From Myroides pelagicus (lineage in GTDB: Bacteria; Bacteroidota; Bacteroidia; Flavobacteriales; Flavobacteriaceae): 64,000 nucleotides of DNA. Positions 27,139-36,576 of the stretch are shown here, one piece after another. The notes below the pieces were generated by a model that had not been told where the DNA came from, searched no databases, and worked only from the letters and a program-made list of their open reading frames with translations. Numbering within the stretch: the stretch's first letter is position 1; each line of letters starts with the position of its first letter. Location: the NCBI RefSeq assembly GCF_009711055.1, contig NZ_WMJY01000002.1, positions 124,001 to 188,000 on the forward strand. Direction: 5' to 3'. The translations under genes were made by a program, and so were the position numbers.

Positions 27139-28419
27139 ATGAAAAAAGTGGGTAACCATAATTCGTTTTCAAAGATTTTATTCTTTTGTTTAGCGTTAAT
27201 GCTATCGTTTACGACAATTTCATTTGCTCAAGATGTAGCAAAAGGTAAGGAATTGTTTAATTCAAAGTGTGCTGCTTGTCACAAGTTAGATGCTAAATCT
27301 ACAGGACCAGCTCTTCGTGGTGTAGTAGAGCGTCATGATGGAGATGTGGAGTGGCTACATAAATGGATTAAAAATAGCTCGGAATTAATTAAATCGGGCG
27401 ATGCAACTGCTGTTAAGTTGTTTGAGGAGTGGAATAATGTGCCTATGAATGCCTTCCCTGAATTGTCAGATGAAGATATTGATAATATTTTAGCATATAC
27501 TTCACAAGAGAAAGCGGCTCCAGTTGCTGCTGCAGGAGCGGGTGCTGCTGCACAAGGAAATAGTAATTCAGATGCAGTGTCTAATGTTGTTGTTCTAGGA
27601 GCGTTAGTTGTTGTTTTAATGATGTTAGTAGCAATGCTTTTCTTCGTACGTAAAGTACTTAAAAAAGTAATTGAATCTAATGGGTTGGAACAAGAAATTG
27701 TGCAAGGAACACCGATCTGTAAGGCATTTGTTAAGAACAAGTTCTTGGTGATTGTTTCTGTATTGGTAATGGTACTTATCGGATCTTATTTTGCGTTTGG
27801 ATTCATGATGCAAATTGGAGTTGATAAAGGGTATGAGCCAGTTCAGCCAATTCACTTCTCTCACAAAATTCACGCAGGTGATAATGGTATTGATTGTAAG
27901 TATTGTCACTCAGCAGCTAGAACAAGTAAAACATCGGGTATTCCTTCGTTGAACGTTTGTATGAACTGTCACAAGAATATCTCTGAGTTTACAGGAGAGC
28001 CTGGTAAGGATTATGGTAAATATACGCCAGAATTCTACACAGGCGAAATTCAAAAATTATACGATGCTGTTGGATGGGATGTAAACACTCAGAAGTATAC
28101 GGGGAAAGAAAAACCTGTGAAATGGGTGCGTATTCACAACTTACCTGACTTTGCATACTACAACCACTCTCAACACGTAAATGTTGCTGGATTAGAATGT
28201 CAAACATGTCATGGACCAGTTGAAGAAATGGAAATCATGAGACAACATTCTCCATTGACAATGGGATGGTGTATAGATTGTCACAGAAAGACAGATGTTA
28301 AGTTAGAGAATAATGAGTATTACGCTAAGATTCACAAAGAATTAGCTGGTAAGTACAACAAAGAGAAGTTGACTGTAGCAGATATGGGTGGATTAGAATG
28401 TGGTAAATGTCACTATTAA
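27139..28419 (+). CDS. actA: Alternative complex III subunit A, multiheme cytochrome c with fused monoheme domain
   Basis: ActA is the periplasmic multiheme subunit of alternative complex III (menaquinol:cytochrome c/oxidase oxidoreductase). The 426-residue protein has a signal peptide ending FAQ. It carries six CxxCH heme sites: one in an N-terminal class-I-like domain (CAACH, Cys44) and five in the C-terminal part (CKYCH, CMNCH, CQTCH, CIDCH, CGKCH). An Ala-rich linker and two hydrophobic segments (about 148-170 and 200-222) separate the halves. Five hemes is the classical ActA count, so the first domain looks like a fused extra cytochrome. It is the first gene of the act operon; actB follows after 38 bp. 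Confidence 0.93.
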   Translation: MKKVGNHNSFSKILFFCLALMLSFTTISFAQDVAKGKELFNSKCAACHKLDAKSTGPALRGVVERHDGDVEWLHKWIKNSSELIKSGDATAVKLFEEWNNVPMNAFPELSDEDIDNILAYTSQEKAAPVAAAGAGAAAQGNSNSDAVSNVVVLGALVVVLMMLVAMLFFVRKVLKKVIESNGLEQEIVQGTPICKAFVKNKFLVIVSVLVMVLIGSYFAFGFMMQIGVDKGYEPVQPIHFSHKIHAGDNGIDCKYCHSAARTSKTSGIPSLNVCMNCHKNISEFTGEPGKDYGKYTPEFYTGEIQKLYDAVGWDVNTQKYTGKEKPVKWVRIHNLPDFAYYNHSQHVNVAGLECQTCHGPVEEMEIMRQHSPLTMGWCIDCHRKTDVKLENNEYYAKIHKELAGKYNKEKLTVADMGGLECGKCHY

Positions 28420-28457
28420 TAAGTAATTAAGAATAAAGAAGCTAATATATATATACA

Positions 28458-31400
28458 ATGGCATCAAACAAAAAATACTGGAAAAGTGTTGAAGAGCTGA
28501 ACGAAAATAGTTCTATTGTTGAGACGCTAAGAGATAATGAGTTTGTTGAGGAAATTCCTACAGATGAATTCCTTGGTGATAAGGAAAAGTTGTCTTCGTC
28601 TTCTACTACTCGTCGAGACTTTTTGAAATATGTAGGTTTCTCTACAGCAGCTGCAACTTTAGCTGCGTGTGAAGGGCCTGTAGTTAAATCTATACCGTAT
28701 GTGGTACAACCAGATGAGATCGTTCCTGGTGTAGCAGATTATTATGCTACTACGGTTGCTGATGGATTTGATTTTGTTAATGTTTTAGTGAAAACAAGAG
28801 AAGGTCGTCCAATCAAGATTGAGAACAATAAATTAGCTGGAGCGTATTCAGGAGCGAATGCTCGTGTTAACGCTTCTGTATTAACAATGTATGATAATCT
28901 ACGTTTGAAGCAGCCTAAAATTGCTGGTAAGGAAACAACGTGGGATGAAGTAGATGTTAAAGTAAAAGCTAGTTTAGAAGATGCTAAATCAAAAGGAGGT
29001 AAAATTGTATTGTTAACAAATACAATGGCGAGTCCTTCGACTGATAAATTAATCAATGAATTTGCTGCGGCTTATCCAACTACAGAACACGTAGTATATG
29101 ATGCAGTATCTTCTTCATCTGCTCTAGATGCTTATGAAAAAGCTTATGGAACGAGAGGTTTGGCTGATTACGATTTTAGTAAAGCTGACGTTATTGTTTC
29201 TGTTGATGCGGACTTCTTAGGTGACTGGCAAGGTGGTGGTTATGATTCGGCTTATGCTCAAAAGCGTATACCTAAGCGTACAACGCTTGAGAGTAAAGTG
29301 ATGTCTAAGCATATCCAATTAGAGTCAAATATGTCTTTAAGTGGTGCGAATGCTGACGTGAGATTACCATTAAACTCTGCGGATTTAAAAGCTGCATTAG
29401 TTAAAATATACAATGTAGTAGTTGGTGCTAATGTTGGTACTAACACTACAGCTTATGACGAAGCAATCATGAAAGCAGCTAAGCAATTAAAAGCTGCTGG
29501 AAGTAATGGGGTGTTAGTAAGTGGAATTGATGATGTTAATGCTCAGTTATTAGTGTTTGCTATTAACCAAGCTTTAGGTTCTTCAGCTTTCTTACCAGAA
29601 CAAACGAAATTCGTTAGACAAGGTAACGATGCTAAAGTTGCTCAATTAGTTAAAGATATGGCTGCTGGAAAAGTTCATACTTTAATTATGTCTAATGTAA
29701 ACCCGGTGTATTCGTTAGCTAACGGAGAGGCTTTTGCTGAGGCATTGAAAAAAGTTGGTTTAACAGTGTCTTTCAGCATGAAAGAGGATGAGACAGCTTT
29801 AGTTTCAGGTATTGCTGCGGCAACTCCTCACTACTTGGAGTCTTGGGGTGATGTAATGATTAATAAAGGACTGTATTCGGTAACTCAACCTACAATACGC
29901 CCATTATTTAATACACGTCAATTACAAGATGCTTTATTATTATGGACGAATAATAATACAGCTTATTATGATTACGTAAAAGCTGTAGGTCAATCTACAG
30001 TTGGAAATAAAACTTGGAATAAGATTGTACACGATGGTTTTGCAACTTTAGGAGAGTCTGCAAAAGTAAGTGCAAGTGCTGATTTTTCTTCTGCTGCAGC
30101 TGCAATAGCAAAAGCAAGAAAAGAGGGAGAGTTTGAGTTGGTTTTCTATACTAAAACTGGTATGGGAGATGGACAGCAAGCAAATAATCCATGGTTACAA
30201 GAGTTCCCAGACCCAATTAGCCGTGCTTCGTGGGATAACTATGCTACAGTATCTAGTAAAGATGCAGAGGCATTAGGAATCGTTAATAAACACGTAGCTA
30301 ATGGAGGTTTAGATGGTAGCTATATAACATTAACTGTTAATGGTGTTACTATTGAAAATGTACCAGCTTTAATTCAGCCAGGTCAAGCTCAAGGAACGAT
30401 TGGATTAGCATTTGGTTATGGTCGTAAAGCGGCTTTAAAAGAAGAAATGCAAGTTGGTGTTAATGCTTATAAACTATATACTAACGCTTCTAAAGTTCAA
30501 CCAGTAACTGTTGCAATGGGGAATGGAATGCATGAATTTGCATGTGTTCAGTTGCACAATACATTAATGAGTAGAAGTGATATAGTTAAAGAAACAACAG
30601 TAGCTAAATATCATGCGAATGATGAAGAGTGGAATCCACTACCAATCGTAAGTTATGATCACCAAAATGTTAAAGCTAGAACAATTGATATTTGGGAATC
30701 ATTTGATCGTACTGTAGGACATCATTTCAACTTATCTATTGATTTGAATGCTTGTACTGGATGTGGTGCTTGTGTGATTTCGTGTCATGCAGAGAACAAC
30801 GTGCCAGTTGTAGGTAAATCAGAAGTTAGAAGAAGTAGAGATATGCACTGGTTACGTATCGATAGATATTATTCTTCAGAAGCAACTTTTGATGAAGATG
30901 TTAAGAAGAAAAAAGATGCAAGTGGATTTGGTGAGTATAGAAAAGCATTCCAAGAGTTAGAGGATCCTGCTGACAACCCACAAGTTTCTTTCCAACCTGT
31001 AATGTGTCAACACTGTAATCATGCACCATGTGAGACTGTATGTCCAGTAGCTGCAACATCACACGGACGCCAAGGTCAAAACCACATGGCTTATAACCGT
31101 TGTGTAGGTACTAGATACTGTGCGAATAACTGTCCATATAAAGTGAGACGTTTCAACTGGTTCTTGTACTCTAATAATAGTGAATTCGATTACCACATGA
31201 ATGATGATTTAGGACGTATGGTATTAAATCCAGACGTAGTAGTTCGTTCAAGAGGGGTAATGGAGAAATGTTCATTGTGTATTCAAATGACGCAAGCAAC
31301 TATCTTGAAAGCTAAGAACGAAGGAAGAGCTGTTAAAGCAAATGAGTTTGAAACTGCATGTTCAGCGGCATGTTCAAGTGGAGCGATGATCTTTGGAGAT

Positions 31401-31520
31401 ATCAATGAAAAAGAATCAGATATTACTGAATTAGTAGAGTCAGATCGTTCATACTACTTATTAGAGCATATTGGTACTAAACCAAATGTATTCTATCACG
31501 TGAAAGTAAGAAACGTGTAA
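28458..31520 (+). CDS. actB: Alternative complex III subunit B, fused molybdopterin-like and iron-sulfur protein
   Basis: ActB of 1020 residues, the iron-sulfur subunit of alternative complex III. A Tat motif RRDFLK (Arg52-Arg53) is preceded by an unusually long N-terminal tail. It is followed by an Ala-rich segment ending LAAC, which suggests a Tat-exported lipoprotein. A molybdopterin-oxidoreductase-like domain fills the middle but shows no obvious cofactor ligand, as known for ActB. The C-terminal quarter has four ferredoxin-type cysteine clusters, including CTGCGACVISC, CQHCNHAPCETVC and CVGTRYCANNCPY. Lipidation and cluster types are inferred from motifs. Confidence 0.94.
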   Translation: MASNKKYWKSVEELNENSSIVETLRDNEFVEEIPTDEFLGDKEKLSSSSTTRRDFLKYVGFSTAAATLAACEGPVVKSIPYVVQPDEIVPGVADYYATTVADGFDFVNVLVKTREGRPIKIENNKLAGAYSGANARVNASVLTMYDNLRLKQPKIAGKETTWDEVDVKVKASLEDAKSKGGKIVLLTNTMASPSTDKLINEFAAAYPTTEHVVYDAVSSSSALDAYEKAYGTRGLADYDFSKADVIVSVDADFLGDWQGGGYDSAYAQKRIPKRTTLESKVMSKHIQLESNMSLSGANADVRLPLNSADLKAALVKIYNVVVGANVGTNTTAYDEAIMKAAKQLKAAGSNGVLVSGIDDVNAQLLVFAINQALGSSAFLPEQTKFVRQGNDAKVAQLVKDMAAGKVHTLIMSNVNPVYSLANGEAFAEALKKVGLTVSFSMKEDETALVSGIAAATPHYLESWGDVMINKGLYSVTQPTIRPLFNTRQLQDALLLWTNNNTAYYDYVKAVGQSTVGNKTWNKIVHDGFATLGESAKVSASADFSSAAAAIAKARKEGEFELVFYTKTGMGDGQQANNPWLQEFPDPISRASWDNYATVSSKDAEALGIVNKHVANGGLDGSYITLTVNGVTIENVPALIQPGQAQGTIGLAFGYGRKAALKEEMQVGVNAYKLYTNASKVQPVTVAMGNGMHEFACVQLHNTLMSRSDIVKETTVAKYHANDEEWNPLPIVSYDHQNVKARTIDIWESFDRTVGHHFNLSIDLNACTGCGACVISCHAENNVPVVGKSEVRRSRDMHWLRIDRYYSSEATFDEDVKKKKDASGFGEYRKAFQELEDPADNPQVSFQPVMCQHCNHAPCETVCPVAATSHGRQGQNHMAYNRCVGTRYCANNCPYKVRRFNWFLYSNNSEFDYHMNDDLGRMVLNPDVVVRSRGVMEKCSLCIQMTQATILKAKNEGRAVKANEFETACSAACSSGAMIFGDINEKESDITELVESDRSYYLLEHIGTKPNVFYHVKVRNV

Positions 31521-31559
31521 TTAACTAGAATTATTAATTAAAGAAACATATAAAGGATT

Positions 31560-32969
31560 ATGTCGTCACATTACGAAGCACCCATTAGAAAACCTTTAGT
31601 TATTGGTGAGAAGACTTACCATGATATAACTGTGGATGTGGCTAGACCTGTAGAAGGGAGAGCGAATAAGTTATGGTGGAGAGTATTCGCTATTGCTTTA
31701 ATAGCTTTTCTATGGGGAGTTGGATCAATGGCTTATACTGTTGGAACAGGTATTGGTACTTGGGGATTAAATAAAACTGTAGGATGGGCATGGGATATTA
31801 CCAACTTCGTTTGGTGGGTAGGTATCGGTCACGCGGGTACACTTATCTCAGCTGTATTATTATTATTTAGACAAAAATGGAGAATGGCAATTAACCGTTC
31901 TGCAGAGGCTATGACAATTTTCTCTGTAGTTCAGGCAGGTCTATTCCCAATTATACACATGGGTCGTCCATGGTTAGGGTACTGGGTATTACCATTACCA
32001 AACCAGTTCGGTTCATTATGGGTTAACTTTAACTCACCTCTTTTATGGGATGTATTTGCGATTTCAACGTATTTATCAGTATCGTTAGTATTCTGGTGGA
32101 CAGGATTACTACCTGACTTTGCGATGTTACGTGATAGAGCAATAACACCATTTACGAAAAGAGTTTATTCAATTTTATCATTTGGTTGGTCGGGAAGAGC
32201 AAAAGATTGGCAACGTTTTGAAGAGGTATCTTTAGTATTAGCTGGTTTAGCTACACCTCTTGTACTTTCTGTACACACGATTGTATCTTTTGACTTTGCT
32301 ACTTCAGTTATTCCTGGATGGCATACAACAATCTTACCACCATACTTCGTAGCAGGTGCTATTTTCTCAGGATTCGCAATGGTAACAACGTTGTTAATCA
32401 TCATGAGAAAAGTATCTAACTTAGAGGCTTATATTACTATTCAGCACATCGAATTGATGAACATTATTGTTATGATTACTGGTTCTATTGTAGGTGTGGC
32501 TTATATCACTGAGTTATGGGTAGCTTGGTATTCAGGAGTAGAATATGAACAATATGCATTCCTTAACCGTGCTACAGGACCTTACTGGTGGTCATATTGG
32601 TTAATGATGACTTGTAACGTAATTTCACCACAAGTAATGTGGTTTAAGAAAATACGTACAAATATCATGGCTTCATTTATTATCTCGTTAATTGTAAACG
32701 TAGGTATGTGGTTTGAGCGTTTCGTGATTATTGTAACATCATTACATAGAGATTACTTACCATCATCATGGACAATGTTCCAACCAACATTTGTAGATGC
32801 TGGTATCTACATTGGTACGATAGGTTTCTTCTTTGTATTATTCTTATTATATTCGAGAAGTTTCCCTGTAATTGCACAAGCAGAGGTGAAAACAATCTTG
32901 AAATCATCGGGAGAGTACTATAAGAAAGAGAGAGACAGTAAAGAAAATCATCAATCTTTAAATCATTAA
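31560..32969 (+). CDS. actC: Alternative complex III subunit C (NrfD/PsrC-like quinol-binding membrane subunit)
   Basis: A 469-residue integral membrane protein with about ten helices, in the NrfD/PsrC family that binds menaquinol in alternative complex III. Recognisable features are the WWVGIGHAGTLISA helix, HMGRPWLGYW and the later FVDAGIYIGTIGFF. A soluble N-terminal tail of about 40 residues precedes the first helix. It lies between actB (39 bp upstream) and actD (6 bp downstream). Confidence 0.94.
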   Translation: MSSHYEAPIRKPLVIGEKTYHDITVDVARPVEGRANKLWWRVFAIALIAFLWGVGSMAYTVGTGIGTWGLNKTVGWAWDITNFVWWVGIGHAGTLISAVLLLFRQKWRMAINRSAEAMTIFSVVQAGLFPIIHMGRPWLGYWVLPLPNQFGSLWVNFNSPLLWDVFAISTYLSVSLVFWWTGLLPDFAMLRDRAITPFTKRVYSILSFGWSGRAKDWQRFEEVSLVLAGLATPLVLSVHTIVSFDFATSVIPGWHTTILPPYFVAGAIFSGFAMVTTLLIIMRKVSNLEAYITIQHIELMNIIVMITGSIVGVAYITELWVAWYSGVEYEQYAFLNRATGPYWWSYWLMMTCNVISPQVMWFKKIRTNIMASFIISLIVNVGMWFERFVIIVTSLHRDYLPSSWTMFQPTFVDAGIYIGTIGFFFVLFLLYSRSFPVIAQAEVKTILKSSGEYYKKERDSKENHQSLNH

Positions 32970-32975
32970 TTCGTT

Positions 32976-33497
32976 ATGAGTAATAAAGTAGTTCACGCAA
33001 TATACAATGATGATGATGTATTGTTAGATGCAGTAAAAGAAACTAGAGCAGCTCATCATCATATTGAAGAGGTATATACTCCTTTTCCAGTCCATGGTCT
33101 TGATAAGGCGATGGGCTTGAAACCAACAAGAATTGCTATATGTGCTTTCTTGTACGGATTAGTAGGTTTGTCATTTGGTACAGCTATGATGTACTATATC
33201 ATGATTGTTGATTGGCCTCAAGACATTGGTGGAAAACCAAGTATGAGTTTTATTCAGAATATGCCTTCTTTCGTTCCAATTATGTTCGAAATGACGGTGT
33301 TATTTTCAGCTCACTTAATGGTATTAACGTTCTTTATGAGAAGTAAGTTATGGCCATTTAAAAAAGCTGAAAATCCAGATGTAAGAACAACAGATGACCA
33401 TTTCTTAATGGAGGTTGCTTTAAATGGAGATGAAGATTCAGCAGTTGAGTTCTTCAAGAAAACTGGAGCAGTTGAAGTTAAAGTAATCGAAAAGTAA
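32976..33497 (+). CDS. actD: Alternative complex III subunit D (DUF3341)
   Basis: A 173-residue DUF3341 protein with two membrane helices (about 55-80 and 105-127) and soluble ends. It matches ActD, a structural subunit of alternative complex III that packs against ActC. The N-terminal soluble domain contains the typical HHHIEEVYTPFPVHGLD. It starts 6 bp after actC and 7 bp precede actE, so translation is probably coupled. Confidence 0.92.
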   Translation: MSNKVVHAIYNDDDVLLDAVKETRAAHHHIEEVYTPFPVHGLDKAMGLKPTRIAICAFLYGLVGLSFGTAMMYYIMIVDWPQDIGGKPSMSFIQNMPSFVPIMFEMTVLFSAHLMVLTFFMRSKLWPFKKAENPDVRTTDDHFLMEVALNGDEDSAVEFFKKTGAVEVKVIEK

Positions 33498-33504
33498 TTG
33501 TAGA

Positions 33505-34053
33505 ATGAATACGATATATAAAATAGTAGCTTTAGTAGGAGTATCAGTATTGACTACTTCTTGTTTTAATAAAGAGCGTCCTAATTATCAGTTTATGCCA
33601 AATATGTACGAATCAGTAGCATATGAGACATATTCGGAGGTACCTACTACGGTATTCGAAAACGGTAAAGAAGGACAATTACCTGCTGAAGGTTCAATCC
33701 CAAGAGGATATGAACCGGAGGCTTACCCAGATACTCCAGAAGGATTAGAATTGGCAAAAGTAAATCAAAAGTCACCTTTAGCTGAGTCCGATAAAAATTT
33801 GGAAAAAGGTAAAGAATTGTATACAATTTACTGTTCAGTTTGTCATGGTGCAAAAGGAGATGGAAAAGGTAATTTAGTGAAGAAAGAAAAATTCTTGGGG
33901 GTTCCAGATTATAAAGATCGTGAACTTACAGAAGGAGGGATTTATCACGTAATTACTTATGGTTTGAATTCAATGGGGTCTCACTCTAATCAGTTATCTC
34001 AACACGAGCGTTGGTTAGTAACAGACTACGTATTAAAATTGAAATCAGAATAA
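33505..34053 (+). CDS. actE: Alternative complex III subunit E, monoheme cytochrome c lipoprotein
   Basis: A 182-residue periplasmic cytochrome c with a lipobox (LTTSC, Cys at about 20), so membrane-anchored by lipid. One heme site, CSVCHGAKGDGKG, is followed by a Met-containing C-terminal region (GLNSMGSHSNQL) that can supply the axial ligand. It corresponds to ActE, which carries electrons between ActA and the oxidase. It is placed between actD and actF. Confidence 0.92.
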   Translation: MNTIYKIVALVGVSVLTTSCFNKERPNYQFMPNMYESVAYETYSEVPTTVFENGKEGQLPAEGSIPRGYEPEAYPDTPEGLELAKVNQKSPLAESDKNLEKGKELYTIYCSVCHGAKGDGKGNLVKKEKFLGVPDYKDRELTEGGIYHVITYGLNSMGSHSNQLSQHERWLVTDYVLKLKSE

Positions 34054-34084
34054 TAAATTGTAAAACTTATTTGAAAGTTTAGAT

Positions 34085-35383
34085 ATGTACACATTTTCAA
34101 AAAATTTGAAGACTTTTGCAATCGTCCTTATGGTTTTAGGATTATTAGGAATTGCATATGGATTCTTCAGTGCACCAAAAGATCTTGACGAAGTAAAGCA
34201 GATCTTAACAGAACAGGCTCATCATGGGGATGGTGGGCACCATGTATCTGCTGATGCGCATTCTGATGCTGATTTTGAGCATCATGCAGAGCACGTATAT
34301 GGACAGTTAAAGAATAAACCTTGGACAGCGTTATACGTAGGTTCTATATTTGTAATGTTTGTTTCATTAGGAATTTTAGTTTTCCACGGAATTAATTATG
34401 CAGCATCTGCAGGTTGGTCACCAGTATTGTTTAGAGTAATGGAAGGACTATCAGCATATTTATTACCAGGGTCTATTATCTTTTTCCTTATTTTATTAGC
34501 TTCGGTTTTAGGTGGAAATCACTTATTTATTTGGGCTGATGATGCAGTAGTAGCTAAAGATGCTATTATTCAAGGTAAAGTAGGTTACTTAAACGTTCCT
34601 TTCTTTATCGTGAGAGCTCTTATCTTTTTAGGAGGATGGAATCTTTACCGCGTTTATATGCGTAAACAATCTCTAGCACTTGATGCAACAGGAGATTTAG
34701 TATACCACAAAAAGATGTTTAAAGCGTCAGCAGGTTTCTTAGCATTCTTTATTGTTACAGAATCAATGGCATCTTGGGATTGGATTATGTCAATTGACAC
34801 TCACTGGTATAGTACGTTATTCGGGTGGTATGTTTTTGCTAGTTTCTTTGTAACTGCAATTACAACAATCGCTTTTGTTACATTGTACTTAAAGAACAAA
34901 GGATATTTAGATTTTGTTAATACTAGTCACATACATGACTTAGCTAAGTTTATGTTTGGATTGAGTATTTTCTGGACTTACCTTTGGTTCTCTCAATTTA
35001 TGTTACAGTGGTACTCTAACATTCCAGAGGAGGTAACTTATTTCATCTTTAGAATTCAAGAGTACAACTTACCATTCTTCGGTATGTTAGTTTTGAACTT
35101 TATATTGCCATTATTATTATTGATCAATACAGATTTCAAACGTTTAACTTGGATCGTAGTTATGGCAGGTGTATGTATCATCATAGGTCACTATATTGAC
35201 TTCTTCTTGATGATTGCTCCTGGTACAGTAGGTGGTTCTTGGTTTATCGGTGTAGAAGAAATAGGATCTTTGATGTTCTTCATTGGATTATTTATCTTTG
35301 TAGGATTCAATGCGATTTCTAAAGCGCCATTATTAGCTAAGAATAATCCATTGATTGAAGAAAGTAAACATTTCCATTATTAA
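34085..35383 (+). CDS. actF: Alternative complex III subunit F
   Basis: A 432-residue membrane protein with about ten helices, a shorter relative of ActC that forms the second membrane half of alternative complex III. A His/Asp-rich loop (residues about 42-62, with HHGDGGHHV) follows the first helix and may bind metal. Motifs such as SMASWDWIMSIDTHWYSTLFGWY are typical of ActF. It is the last act gene; coxB starts 17 bp later, so the complex and oxidase are made together. Confidence 0.93.
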   Translation: MYTFSKNLKTFAIVLMVLGLLGIAYGFFSAPKDLDEVKQILTEQAHHGDGGHHVSADAHSDADFEHHAEHVYGQLKNKPWTALYVGSIFVMFVSLGILVFHGINYAASAGWSPVLFRVMEGLSAYLLPGSIIFFLILLASVLGGNHLFIWADDAVVAKDAIIQGKVGYLNVPFFIVRALIFLGGWNLYRVYMRKQSLALDATGDLVYHKKMFKASAGFLAFFIVTESMASWDWIMSIDTHWYSTLFGWYVFASFFVTAITTIAFVTLYLKNKGYLDFVNTSHIHDLAKFMFGLSIFWTYLWFSQFMLQWYSNIPEEVTYFIFRIQEYNLPFFGMLVLNFILPLLLLINTDFKRLTWIVVMAGVCIIIGHYIDFFLMIAPGTVGGSWFIGVEEIGSLMFFIGLFIFVGFNAISKAPLLAKNNPLIEESKHFHY

Positions 35384-35400
35384 TATTTAAAAATAAACAA

Positions 35401-36543
35401 ATGACAAGTTTATTAATAATAACTGTAGTATTATTGTTAGGTATTGCTATTTGGCAATTAACTAAAATATTCGATCTTACTCAAGTAGGATCAAAGCCTA
35501 ACGATATTAGTTCAGAAATAGCTAATGAAAAGGACAATAACGTAAATGGTTATTTGACTTTTGCTTTCTTAGGATTTATCTATGTTTTCACTATTTTTTG
35601 TTTAGTTGAATATGGAAGTTTTCCTTTGATGAGTGATTCTGCATCAGAACACGGGGAGAAAGTTGACTTTTTAATGTGGGTATCTATGGGACTAATCTTT
35701 GTAGTTCAGATTTTTACTCAATTCTTACTACACTACTTTGCATTCAAAGGAAGAGGTATAAATGGAAGAAAGGCACTTTACTTCTCTGACAATGATAAGT
35801 TAGAGGCAATTTGGACAATCATTCCTGTAATTACATTATCAGGTTTGATCCTTTATGGTCTATTTGCTTGGAACGACATTATGTTTGTTGATGAAGAAGA
35901 AGATGTGCTAGTTGTAGAAGTATACGCTAAGCAATTTGGTTGGGATGTACGTTACTCTGGTACAGATAATACATTAGGTAAAGCGAATGTTCGTTTTATC
36001 GAAGGTATCAATGTAGTAGGAGTTGATATGTCAGATCCTAACGCAGCTGATGATAAGATGGCAAAAGAATTACATTTGCCACTTGGTAAAAAAGTAGTCT
36101 TAAAATTCCGTTCTCAGGATGTTTTACACTCTGCTTATTTTCCACACTTTAGAGCACAGATGAACTGTGTTCCAGGTATGGTAACTCAGTTTGCATTTAC
36201 TCCAACAATTACTACGGAAGATATGAGATCTCGTGATGCGATGATTAAGAAAGTTAATAATATTAACAACATTCGCGCTGAAAAGAGTCAAGAATTAATT
36301 GCAGAAGGACATGAAGCTTTAGAACCATATACTTTTGATTACTTACTATTATGTAACAAAATTTGTGGAGCTTCTCACTATAACATGCAAATGAAAGTAG
36401 TAGTTGAAACTCCAGAAGAATTTGAATCTTGGTTAAACGAATTACCAACGTTACAAGAACAAGTAGCTTCAGAGAAAGGAACTAATGCTCCAGTAGTAGA
36501 AGAGAAAGTTGAAGAAGCAACAGAAGCAATTGCTCAGTTGTAA
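35401..36543 (+). CDS. coxB: Cytochrome c oxidase subunit II
   Basis: The CuA-carrying subunit of the aa3/caa3-type oxidase, 380 residues. It has three hydrophobic segments, one more than the standard two. A periplasmic cupredoxin domain follows, with the full CuA ligand set: His243, then Cys318, Cys322, His326 and Met329 in CNKICGASHYNM. About 40 charged residues (including MIKKVNNINNIRAEK) are inserted between CVPGM and the cysteine loop compared with proteobacterial subunit II. No fused cytochrome c domain is visible. It is cotranscribed with actF and coxA. Confidence 0.94.
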   Translation: MTSLLIITVVLLLGIAIWQLTKIFDLTQVGSKPNDISSEIANEKDNNVNGYLTFAFLGFIYVFTIFCLVEYGSFPLMSDSASEHGEKVDFLMWVSMGLIFVVQIFTQFLLHYFAFKGRGINGRKALYFSDNDKLEAIWTIIPVITLSGLILYGLFAWNDIMFVDEEEDVLVVEVYAKQFGWDVRYSGTDNTLGKANVRFIEGINVVGVDMSDPNAADDKMAKELHLPLGKKVVLKFRSQDVLHSAYFPHFRAQMNCVPGMVTQFAFTPTITTEDMRSRDAMIKKVNNINNIRAEKSQELIAEGHEALEPYTFDYLLLCNKICGASHYNMQMKVVVETPEEFESWLNELPTLQEQVASEKGTNAPVVEEKVEEATEAIAQL

Positions 36544-36576
36544 AATTAAACTCACGTATTAAAACTAATTTATACT

